The position numbers were made by a program, and so were the translations under genes. The notes below the pieces were generated by a model. It was given only the letters and a program-made list of their open reading frames with translations, did not search any database and was not told the origin of the DNA. This document shows, piece after piece, positions 34,201 through 46,200 of a stretch of DNA of 64,000 bases. Source of the DNA: Lucinisca nassula. Lineage: Eukaryota > Mollusca > Bivalvia > Lucinida > Lucinidae. The stretch covers positions 145,140,082 through 145,204,081 of the forward strand of contig OY757015.1 in NCBI GenBank assembly GCA_963580285.1, read 5' to 3'. How positions within the stretch are numbered: position 1 is the first letter of the stretch; every line of letters begins with the position of its first letter.

Positions 34201-37200
34201 TTCCATTATGGTCTGGTCGCTTAATGTTTGTATTTCTTTCCCTTTGGTGTCTTTTATGGGTGGAGTAAGTTAATTGTATCAATTCCTGATCTTTGTTTTA
34301 CTTCTACTTAGACCTAAGCGGTTAACCGGTACTAAAAGCTCTGCGTGTAAACACCATGCGGCTGAATCTATTTCTCCAAACCCCGATAAGCGGGGATGCA
34401 ATAACGCTTCTCAGACTACTGTTAATTAAAAAATCCCCACCACACAGGTACGCAAAGCACATTCAGATGAAAACAATACTTTTCCGTTCATCAATCATTT
34501 TGTATTTTTGAAGTTATGATATAGGCAGCAGTTTTAAGGGGAATGATATTATCTGCTATATTCTACGAGGGAAACAATACTTCCGACTTTGTTTGTTCTC
34601 CTCAAAACTAAGTAGAAGTAAAACAAAGATCAGGAATCGATACAATTAACTTACTCCACCCATCAAAGACACAAAAGGGAAAGAAACACAAACATGAAGT
34701 GACCAGACCATAATGGAAACCCAAACAAAGGAAGGCCATAAGGACTGTTACTTTCCCACAAAATGGCCATATAGCCATCCAAAATGAAAAGACACAAGCG
34801 ATACACACAGTGAGCAACAAACAACACCATAAATAAACCACCACAGAAGCCTATGCTGGTAAAGGGGTCTACTTATATAGAAAGGAATCTTCAATTTGAT
34901 GTTGGAGACACACTATTGTTGGCAGATTTGCCTCCCCTGAAACTGTATGTATTCACTTGAGAAACGTATTTTGGTCTGTGCTTTCAGGTCCAGGGTACCC
35001 CGCTCAGCGCCACTTTTCTAGGAGTATTACACAGTCTCTTACAGATAGAGCCTTTCAACACACAAAGGTGAGCATTTCTAAAATATGATAATGGTATTTA
35101 GTTTGTCAGTTCTAAGCAAGTGGGGGTTCACTCCTTTAATATGTCGCTTCCAAAGGTGCTGGTTCAATGACTGGTTTTGGGATGTTGAATGCGAACAAGA
35201 TTATTTCTCATTGTCACAAGTATGATGATGGATGGCTTATTTATATTTAACCCTTGTGATGCCTTGTCGTCTGCTTTGTTGTCTGTTGGTTACTTTAAAA
35301 AGTCATCGTTGAAAACTGTCCACCCCACAATGTTTGCCTGTTCACAAAAATACGTTTGAAAAGTTTCCAAGAAGATTCTGCAGGCGACATAATCAGACAA
35401 CATTTTCAAGGCATATTAAGGGTCAAAAGGCGTTCCCTTTATCAAGTTTTATATTATATTTTTAACTAACATATTCGTGATAAGATTGAAAAGAATAAGA
35501 TTTCTCACTGATCTGTGCTAACACCATATTTTTAGCTGTTGCACACGAAAAGATGCAAGTTTGCTTGACGCAGATCAGAAAGGTTTTTTGTACACAGACA
35601 TACAGTAAAATTCCTGTATTAAGACCACCTTTGGGGGGGGGGGGTTGAAGGAGAAGGGGGGAGGGGCATTGCCCGCGCCCTCACATCCGAGAAAATGTTG
35701 GGTGTATGACCCAACCGGCCGCTAAAATTTATATTTGAGGGTGTCTGGGGTCAAAAATGCCTCGAAATTGATGCTGATAACACATGCTGCAAACAGTGAA
35801 ATTGGCCAGTGCCAAACCCCTTAATTGTTGCCTTGACAGCTGTGTGAAGATTAAGATTTGGTCAAAAATTCAAATGAAAGCACACTTTTTGCCAACTTTG
35901 GGATGCCCCCTCATTACCATGACAACAATTATCAAGTCATGAAAGGTTGCATTTGAAAGGCTACTGCCAAATGAACATTCATACTGAGTTTGGTGTAAAA
36001 CAGACCATCCATTATGAAACAATGGCTAGTTGAAGTTGCTGTCAGGTGCAAGACTGTGAAAATCAGCGAAACTCACAAAATCTCTTGAGTGGGAAGGGTT
36101 AAAGCAGAATTAGTCTTTATTTTAGATGGTCATAATAGCGGAATTTCACTGTATTATCATGTTAACATAGATGCTAATTTTATTTCTTTTCAGTGAAACT
36201 ATGTGGACGTTGATCGAAAAAATTGCTCAAGAAGCCATTACAAAAGACGCCCATGAAGAAGGCGACAAACTAGTGGCAAAAGTAAAAGACCAATCTAGGA
36301 AACATAAAGACGAGGAAACACAGACTGAAGAAGCCACTAGACCTGGTTCAGGCATCTTGAGAAGAAGTCCACTCAGCAAATCACCAGCTGTGAGGGACTC
36401 GTTCGGAAGGGATTCAGTAGAACTTAACCCACCAACTACTCCTACTATTCCAAAAATCGCAGTTGCCTCCCAACCACCCCCGCCGCCACCACCACCACCA
36501 GGTGGTATCCTGCCGCGACAGTCTTCCGTCCCAGTAGCACCGCCCCCACCTGGTGGATTGACAACAAAACGGTTTTCTGCGGGCTTCAAGCTACCAAGCA
36601 CTATTCCTCCGGCACCACCAGTACCAGGAAGTGGGCCACCAGCGCCTCCCCCACCGCCTGGAAGCCCTATTCCACCGCCACCACCGACTCCTGGCATGGC
36701 ACCACGATCTCCACTTCCGCCTGGGAGTCCAGTTCCACCACCGCCACCACCTGTGGGCATGAGGGCTCCACCCAGTCCTTTGGTTAGGCAGGGACCACCG
36801 CCACCTAGAACTATTGAAACGCCCGCTCCAGGGTGCAAGATGAAGACGCTTAATTGGAATAAAATTCCCCTTTATGCCTTTAAACGTAAGTAACCATTGA
36901 ATTTAATTATACTCGCAGCATTGTAAGAGGAATTGATGAACCTTCACGTGAAGCACTTCTAAAAGTATCTTTTCTGTTTTCAGAAGGTATCTTCCCTTAA
37001 AGGCAAGAATCTTCTTCTTGCCTTTTAGAGTAGATCCCTTTTGTTTACATTTGTTCACATGAACATGAAATTAAGCACAAAATCCAGGAAGTTGTCTCCC
37101 TTGCAGAAATGGTGGAAAGCATGTTAGGTGTATCCCTTCTCTTTAACGCTCTGCGTGCTGGGTATTTTAGCAGCAGCCGGCATTTGAAACATTTCCTAAC

Positions 37201-40200
37201 TTTTAGCTCACCTGTCACGTAGTGACAAGGTGAGCTTTTGGGATCATTTTTTGTCCGTCGTCCGTCGTGCGTCCGTGCGTCCGTCCGTCCGTAAACTTTT
37301 TCTTCAAACAACATCTCCTCCTAAACCACTGATCGGATTTTGACCAAACTTCACAGGAATGATCCTTAGGTGGTCCTCTTACAAAGTTGTTCAAATGGTT
37401 CCGGTCTGTTGCACATCTAGGTCACAGGAGCTAAAAATAGATTTTTTTACTGAAAATTTTAAAAATCTTCTTCTCTGAAGCCACAAGGCCCAGGTCTTTG
37501 ATATTTGGTATGAAGCTTCATCGAGTGGACCTCTATCAAGATTGTTCAAATTATTGCCCTGGGGTCAAAAATGCCCCCGCCCCGGGGCCTTTGGTTTTAC
37601 ATAGTCTTATATAGGGAAAATCTTTAAAAATCTTCTTCTCTGAAACCGCAAGGCCCAAGTCTTTGATATTTGGTGTGAAGCTTCATCTAGTGGACCTCTA
37701 TCAAGATTGTTCAAATTATAGCCCTGGGGCCAAAAATGCCCCTGCCCCGAGGGCCTTTGGTTTTACATAGGCTTATATAGGGAAAATCTTTAAAAATCTT
37801 CTTCTCTGAAACCACAAGGCCAAGGTCTTTGATATTTGGTATGAAGCTTCATCTAGTGGACCTCTACCAAGATTGTTCAAATTATAGCCCTGGGGCCAAA
37901 AATGCCCCCGCCCGGGGGCCTTTGGTTTTACATAGGCTTATATAGGGAAAATCTTTAAAAATCTTCTTCCCTGAAACCGCAAGGCCCAAGTCTTTGATAT
38001 TTGGTGTGAAGCTTTATCTAGTGGACTTCTATCAAGTTTGTTCAAATTATAGCCCTAGGGCCGAACATGCCCCGCCCCGGGGCCCTTTGGTTTTACATAG
38101 GCCCATAGGTTTTAAGGGGGCTCTTCTGTGGCGATTTATTTATGTTGTTGTTTGTTACTTACTGTGTGTATCACTTTTGTCTTTTTATTTAGGATGGCCA
38201 TATGGCCATTTTGTTGGAAAGTTACTGTCCTTATGGCCTTCCTTTGTTTAGGTTTCCATTATGGTCTTGTCGCTTAATGTTTGTATTTCTTTCCCTTTGG
38301 TGTCTTTTATGGGTGGAGTAAGTTAATTGTATCAATTCATGATCTTTGTTTTATTTCTACTTTATATAGGGAAAATATTTAAAAATCTTCTTCTCTTGAA
38401 ACCACAAGGCCCAGGTCTTTAATATTTGGTATGAGCTTCATGTAGTGGACCTCTACCAAGATTGTTCAAATTATAGCCCTGGGGCCAAAAACGCCCTCGG
38501 GGCGGGGGCCTTTGGTTTTACATAGACTTATACAGGGAAAATCTTTAAAAATCGGCCGTAAAACGTCCACCCCGTACATCAACCATAGTGCAGTTTATAT
38601 TTTACTTTTGGTCCTTTGAGATCAGTGTGAATATTCTGAGAAATCAGAAAAAAATTATTGGTTTAGACTCATATTCTAGACAGGTTTTTTATTTTTTTGG
38701 ACCCCATTTTGATTTATATCAGTCTTTGAATCGACTGCCTATTCGAAATTCGCAAAATTGCAGTATGTTTCCTCTGGCTTTCTTTGCCGGATCATTACAG
38801 GGTCACTGATGGGGCTTTATTAGCCGAAACTACGTAGTATGACCCATCTTCTTTCTTTTGAATGTTTTCATTGCTCTTAAAGGAACTCATTTTTGATTTT
38901 TATTTGCCTTCACTGCAGCTGGTGTTGTGCCGTGTGGCGGCCGTAAAACATCTCCCCGTACATCAACCATAGTGCAGTTTATATTTTACTTTTGGTCCTT
39001 TGAGATCAGTGTGAATATTCTGAGAAATCAGAAAAAAATATTGGTTTAGACTCATATTCTAGACAGGTTTTTTGTTTATTTGGACCCCATTTTGATTTAT
39101 TTATATCAGTCTTTGAATCGACTGCCTATTCGAAATTCGCAAAATTGCAGTATGATTCCTCTGGCTTTCTTTGCCGGATCATTACAGGGTCACTGATGAG
39201 GCTTTATTAGCCGAAACTACGTAGTATGACCCATCTTCTTTCTTTTGAATGTTTTCATTGCTCTTAAAGGAACTCATTTTTTATTTTTATTTCTCTAAAC
39301 TGCAAGGCCAAGTTCTTTGATATTTGGTGTGAAGCTTTATTCAGTGGACCTCTATCAAGATTGTTCAAATTCTAGGCCTAGGGCGAAAAAGGGCCCCCAC
39401 CTGCAGGCCCTTTGGTTTTACATTGGCTTTGATAGGGAATATCTTTAAAAATCTTCTTCTCCAAAACCGGATGACCCAGTTCGTTTAAATTTGGTGTATA
39501 GCTTCATCTAGTGGACTTCTACCATGATTGTTGAAATCATAGCCCTTGGGTCAAAAATGCCCCCGCCTCGGGGCCCGTCGTTATTACATTGAATTTTAAA
39601 AAAAAATCTTCAACTCTGAAATTGCAAGGCCCAAGTCTTTGATATTTGGTGTGAAGCTTCATCTAAATTGTTCAAATTATAGCCCTAGGAAATAGAAGTC
39701 AAGGCAATGAAAACCTTTGAAAATCTTCCTAAAGCAGAAGGCCAAGGTCTTTGACATATGGTATGAAGCTTCTTCTTGTGGATTTCTACCAAGATAGTTC
39801 ATATTATAGCCTTGGGGCGTAAATGGCCCACCCAGGGGACCCCAAGGTTTATGAAGACTTATATAAGGAAAACCTTTAAAAATCTTGACTGAAACCAGAA
39901 GTCTCCGTTCTTTGATATTTGGTATGAAGCTTCACCTTTTAGACTACTACCAAGATTAATCATATTATTGCCCTGGGCCAATAATGGCTCTCCAAGGGGC
40001 CCACTTGATACCCTATGGATCAGGTGAGCGATTCAGGGCCATCATGGCCCTCTTGTTTACAGAAAACAGGATTTGACATCTCATGTAAATTGTCCCCAGA
40101 CAATTTGCATGAGATGTCTGGTTCTGTTATCTGGCAAAAATAAGAAAAATATTAACAATTTGTCGTCTGCTCAATTATCCTAGAGAGTGCTGAAGGTTAA

Positions 40201-43200
40201 TGTTACACCAGCGGCAAGTTCGTAATAAAACCTAGAAGGTCTTTTTGTGTACGGAACTATTTCAGTGCTTTGCCTAAAATACAATGCTAATTGTGGGTAT
40301 GTTGCTTTGCACTGACTGGCCTGATAATCAATTTGCTGCACAAAGTTGAGATGAAAGCCAAAGTAAAGGATTTTTGCACAAGCTCTTTGGTGCTAACTTG
40401 TATTTTAATCAAGCTATAACACATTCTTAATATTATTGAGTTGTTGAGCGAGGCAAGTGTGACGTGTATCATACGTCACTGGGGCGACCAACTGATTTTG
40501 GCTTACAGTTTGGCAAAGCCTGTTTTCCTTGCTGCAGGTAAGGGTAGAGGGTTAGTGTTGTAATTTCTTCTTTTTCTGCTTTTCAATTCATTACTGTCTT
40601 TATCGTTTGTCCCTCACTTTAACCACCTCTACTATCTCTTCTATCTCTTTCCTCCCGTTCTCTTTTAGACGACACAAAATGACGTACAAGGGTTGATGTG
40701 TCGTTAAACCACAAAACAATCAAATCAAACTCAATTCTTCATATTACAGACGAAAGAGCATTCTTTCTGAATCTGTATGGTGATATTTTGCTTTGAATAC
40801 TATCATTGTACAGTTTTACCAATTTTCAAATAACTGTCTAATATGTTATAAAGATTTTGATCACTTGGAAAGAAACTGTCATGTTGACTTTTTACATATA
40901 TCGTTTCAATCATAATGTAGTTGGTTTATTCAAGTCACTATTTCCCGTTCAATTTGAAATGTTATTGTATCGATTCATTGCTTTCCTTTCTACTAAGTAA
41001 TCATTTTTGCTGTTTTATGCCACAGAGGATAGTGTTTGGGATGACGTGTTGAAGATGAATGATAGTATTGGTGTGGAGTACAGCAAACTCGAAGAGCTTT
41101 TCTCCCAGAAGGTTACTAGTCCCCCACCCACCACACTGTCACCAGAGGCTGAGGACCCCAACAACGTGAGGACCAGAAGAAACTCACACAGAGAAACTGA
41201 GGTAGAGTCCATTTAGCATTATCTTCTTTAGTTCTACATAGCGACATATAAGGTTGATATTTTGTGATAATTGGGGGATAGTTTTTTGTCAGTTCTCCAT
41301 TAAAAACTACCTTGTTGTATTCATTATAAGGCGGTTCTAACGAATACCAACGACATATGTTTAGGCAGAGACATAAGGAAAACTATCCTTCATTTATCAT
41401 TAAATACCAACCGTATCTGTTGCCTGGCTAGGCATTAACACAAATCTTCTTCATGTAGTCCGGGACTATTGTATTCTGACTATAACCCTTACGATACCGA
41501 TTACAGCAATTGTCGTCTGCTTTGTTGTCTGCAGATTATTTTAAAAGTCATTGTTGCAATAGTATGGACCCAGATCAGATGTTCCTTAGGATCAGGATCC
41601 CTACTGTTTGCCTGTAAGCAAAAATATATTTGAAAAGTTAGCAAGCAAGACGACGCAGCAGACGACATAAACTGAAGACATTTTAAGATGCAGTTTTCTT
41701 GGCGGGTGCTAGAGGGCGTGGCTGTTGTTGCACATTTCAGGCCTGGTCAATTAAACCGAGTCTGCTATTTTCGTTTGTTTTGTGTATTATTTGCTTCCAA
41801 GGGATCCGACTATTAAGAACTTATTTCTTGGCATCTTAAAGGTTAAACTTTGTGTAGATAATGATTTGAGACGTGACAGAGAGCACACGCTCGGAGACCC
41901 CTTTTCGTTTCTCGTGGCTTATATGATATATCTTAAGACGCCAATCACAACAATTGACGTTGGTCTGTGGTCTGTTGGCCATTGTTGCAAACATGTGTGC
42001 CCAGGTCAGACTGCTCCTCTAGGAGCCTGGTTGTCTGTATACAAAACCATTTTTTAAAATGTTTCAGTTGCAAGAAGGAGCAGCAAACGACATAATCAGA
42101 CGACATTTTCAGATGCAGTTTTCTTGGCATCTTAAGGGTTAATGGGATACACAAACGAATATGTTCGCAAAAAGCAACCAATGAGTTGATATCTTATTTT
42201 TTGTTTTCAGGTCTCATTACTAGACCCGAAGAAAAGTATGAATGTCAATATCTTCTTAAAGCAGTTCCGGAAATCCAATGACGTCATCATAGATCTCATT
42301 AAGCAAGGCGATGCTCGAGCCCTAGGTGTAGAGAAGTTGAAAGGTCTTCTCAAAATTCTGCCACAACAAGATGAGGTATAAAACCGAAATTATTTGATGA
42401 AATGAAAATAGAAGTTCATAAGTAGTGTTTTGTATAATATATATTTTTATTATGCAAATCTGTGATACCAGTTTGGAATTTCAGGGCCAGATGATAAATT
42501 CCAAGAATTAATGATCATAAATGACGATGCATTCTTGACAACTTTGAATAATGATCTACTTCGGACATACCTTTTAATAAGGACATCAGAGAAGAGAGGG
42601 TGTATGAAGCATTAGAACAGAGACATTTATTTATCGAGAAACAAAACTTGAATCCAAAGTTTTCCTTTGAAACATTCTGAATGCAAAGAGAAGCATTTGC
42701 TTTGTTTACTACAGTTGTCAGTTTCTGGAGAAAAGTGTGCTATATGGCGTTAATTGCTTACACATAAGAATGCCCAGGAAAAGTGTGGTTGATAAACTGA
42801 CCGACTTGATATGGCCTAAAAGTGTTGACAGGGCCGTTAAATCCTAATCAGACAAAACTTTCTTTTCTCTAACTGTGGAGTATTTGAGTATGGGCAGTCT
42901 GTTTCTTTTTAATAACATAGTTCCCAGAAGGGGATTATTAAGACGATTCTAGCAAGTGCCCTCAACATAGATTTAGGGGAATAAATCTTTTAACCCATTG
43001 TATGCAGGGTACCTTGGTAAACAGTTAAGGCACAGATCAGACGCCAGGGCCTGCACTATTTACTAACAGAATTTTCCGTCAAAAATAGAATAAAAAACGA
43101 AAAAAATAGGTCTGACACCCCTTATATGATAGGTGGACTTGTCCAACATATAGCAATGGAAGAGTCCACTAGTATACAATGGGTTAAGTTTCTTCGTTTT

Positions 43201-46200
43201 TACTCCCCATTATCTGGAGTACAAGATGTACAAAATGTACAGAATGTTATAATATTATTCCAGGTTGAATCAATCCAAGGGTACGAGGGTGATGTTGATA
43301 AACTAGGAAACGCTGAAAAATTCTTTCATGCATTGCTGCAAATAAAATGCTATAAAATTAGAATAGAGACAATGTTACTGAAAGCTGACTTTAACTCACA
43401 GATTGGTGCTGTTCGCCCGAATGTTCAGGTGTTAAATAGCGTCTGTAGGAAACTTATAGACAACAAGTCCTTGAAGGCATTCCTGAGATTTGTACTACAC
43501 GCTGGAAACTTCATAAATAAGGTATGCATTTAATTCAGCCTAAAGTTTTGCACTATTTGTACATGCATGTTTGGGTGTTAGGCTTGTACCGGTAACAAAA
43601 ATATATCGCGAATAATTTGGGCACAATGAGATACATTTCATGTCTTTGTTAAAGTGTAGCTAATCCTAAAAGGGCTGAAAACAGTTCATATCTGCCTGTC
43701 AATATCAATACGACCTGCTAATCGGGGCTTGAAGAAATATATGGGCTGCACGATGATTCCACGCAGAGCTGAAACTGACCGCACACGAGTACTGGTAAAC
43801 CACTTAGAGGATCTAAGCCTGCCCAGGCAAAGCGGTGCGAGTTGGACCGTCCATGCTTATAAAGCCTATTGGTTTCATTGGGCGACAGGGCTCAAGATGT
43901 CATTTCATCTACATATCGGGTAAAAGTAACACAACATGGAAGCAACGTCTCCAAAATGACCTATACAGTGTTGACGGGGACGTTAAACCACAAATCAAAC
44001 AAACAAATCAATATTGATACGATCTTCTGCGCTGTCTGTTAATGAGGTCAGTCTCAAATAAGATAATAAATAAACGACTGTCCAATTCAAAATATGTACA
44101 GTACACTAAACCAGATGCAGATTTCTATGAGTGATAGTTACCTCTAGAGCCCGGATTGTGGTCATTCCTTGGTGAAAATTTGCTTGTGTTGTTGTTTTAC
44201 GTCCCCGTCAACATTATTTAGGTCATTTTGGAAAAGTTGCTTCCGATTGTGTGGAGCTTTTACCGACAGATGAAATGGCATCTCAAGCCCTACCTCCCGG
44301 AAACAGCTAGGGTCCGATTATGTCGACCCTCAGGAATTTGACAGAACCCTTGGACTGTAGGACTGGACCAAAGATACAGTTGCCATAACTTCTTAAAAAT
44401 ATATACTATCATTTAACCAACTTTATAAGGGACCGTATAACCTTAGCTGTTGGTGGGACGTAAAACTGAAACACTCACTCACTCACTTTATAAGGGAAAC
44501 CCCAAACCAGGACACTTGCAAACAGTGCCATTTGTAATATATAAGACGGAATATTATTTATCATATGACGTCGCGTCTGAGAGTGTAATAACGTCATGTA
44601 ATATTTTCGATAATCCACTAGCTGATTAAATATGCAAATCAACTAGTTACGTTGCGTAACGTTACATGTACGACCTCCTTAACGACGTCGCGTTTACTAA
44701 TGGCGGAATATTGGCATTTTTTTAAACAATCGTAAATAAAATACGCTTTAAATGTCATATGATAAATAGAATCTTGCATTCGTGCTCATGCATTATTGAA
44801 TTTATTAAACTCGTTGAGGAAAAGGAATAAAATGCTCGCCAAAGCCTCGCATTTTATCCATTTTCTTCAACTCGTTTAATAAGTTCAATAATACATGATC
44901 ACTCATGTAAGATCCTCTATATTCAGAATAAGATGGGTTAAATGCCTTCAAATTATTGCATGAATCAAGGGTCAGGCTTTTGACCCAAGAAAGTATCAAT
45001 TTTATCTAATTCCCTAGGACAATCCGGTCATCCCCAATCTGGGTGGATAGCATACGTGCATAACAGTGACTAGAGGAGCCCAATAATCTTTTCTAGCTAT
45101 GTCAAACACTGAGATTTTCTATTCAGGGAAGTACTGCTGGCGATGCCCTGGGGTTCAGAATCTCATCACTTAACAAACTGGTGATGACAAAGTCCAATGT
45201 GCCTAAGATGACATTGCTACATCACTTGGTAGAAGAGGCGGAAAGGAAACAGAAAGACTCACTAGCATTTGTTGACGAGCTACTGGACCTGCTGCAGAAA
45301 GCTTCTAGGTTGGTAGGATTTCTATCAAATTAATAGACCCCCTGAAATGGACGCCCTTCTAATGTAATATTTATATCACACCAGTAGAAATGGGGTTATA
45401 TTAATTCTCCTCTAAAACATATATATGTTCTTATATTCAAGCTTAGGCTGTATCACATCGCTGATATGTGCGAATAGTAAGAGTATGTACCGGCAGTCAA
45501 AACGCCCTTGTGTATTCGCTGTCCAGTACTCAGCCCTATGTTGTTCATTCCGTTCAGCCCATTGCTAAAGGGTTATTTTCATGTTATGTCCTGTTTGAGG
45601 CATTGTTGTTATTTTTCTTTATAGCTTTGTAATCACCACATCGGAGAGAAAGTTGGCTACTTTGCTTTCCGTGACTTGTTTTGTATACGTATGCGTTTGT
45701 ATTTTAACATGTATGCACCTAGTGCTGGCATATAGTGAAGATCAAGATCATCAGTGAATTCACTGTCTGCTCACAACACATACTTTTGTCTTAGAATACA
45801 CAAACCAAATAAAGCACTCCTTCAGTTGGAAATGGTCCTGTTGAAAGCTATTTGGTGGAGAAGATTTAATGTTGACGTATTTGGACTAGATATGCTTCAG
45901 AACTCGGCCCCCGCCCATATGGGCTTGAAGAAATGTATGAACTGCACGATGCTTCCACGCAGAGCTAAATCCGACCCGCACATGAGCACTGGTAAAGTCA
46001 CTGAGAGGATCTTAGCCTGCCGAGGCAAAGCGGTGCTAATAAACCCTATTGGTTTCATTGGGCGACAGGGCTTGAGATGTCATTTCATCTCAACGTCGGG
46101 TAAAAGTCCCACAAAATTGGAAGCAACGTCTCCAAAATGACCTTTACAGTGTTTACGGGGACATTGCAAACAAACAAAATATGCTTCAGAACTATAAGTT

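Larger units (their letters stand above)
32150..34396 (-). repeat. Repeat A copy 18, split by a PLE
   Basis: Tail half 32150-32312, head half 34311-34396 (ACCTAAGCGGTTAACCGGTA to GATAAGCGGGG). The pieces fit together across the PLE. Confidence 0.8.
38553..39292 (+). mobile_element. Retrozyme-like element, locus 2 (two hammerhead motifs)
   Basis: A partial unit (from GGCCGTAAAACGTCCACC), hammerhead 2a, a full 387-bp unit and hammerhead 2b with the same T-rich end as locus 1. It sits inside the intron 6 array, sense to the formin gene. Confidence 0.8.
37204..40065 (+). repeat. Tandem ~160-bp array with CCGTCCG head in formin intron 6
   Basis: The head is a hairpin, TAGCTCACCTGTCACGTAGTGACAAGGTGAGCT, then CCGTCCGTCC repeats. 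About eleven units follow, each with AAATCTTCTTCTCTGAAACC, CTTTGATATTTGGTATGAAG, CAAGATTGTTCAAATTATAG and a GC-rich GGGGCC block with TTTGGTTTTACATAGG. Closes GATCAGGTGAGCGATTCAGG. A PLE tail (38116-38362) and a retrozyme (38553-39292) are inserted within it. Confidence 0.85.

Noticed and set aside
36227..36838. 203-codon Gly-rich frame on the - strand
   Set aside because: Exact antisense shadow of the FH1 proline codons in formin exon 6.
41007..41216. Stand-alone small gene
   Set aside because: It is formin exon 7 with intron on both sides.
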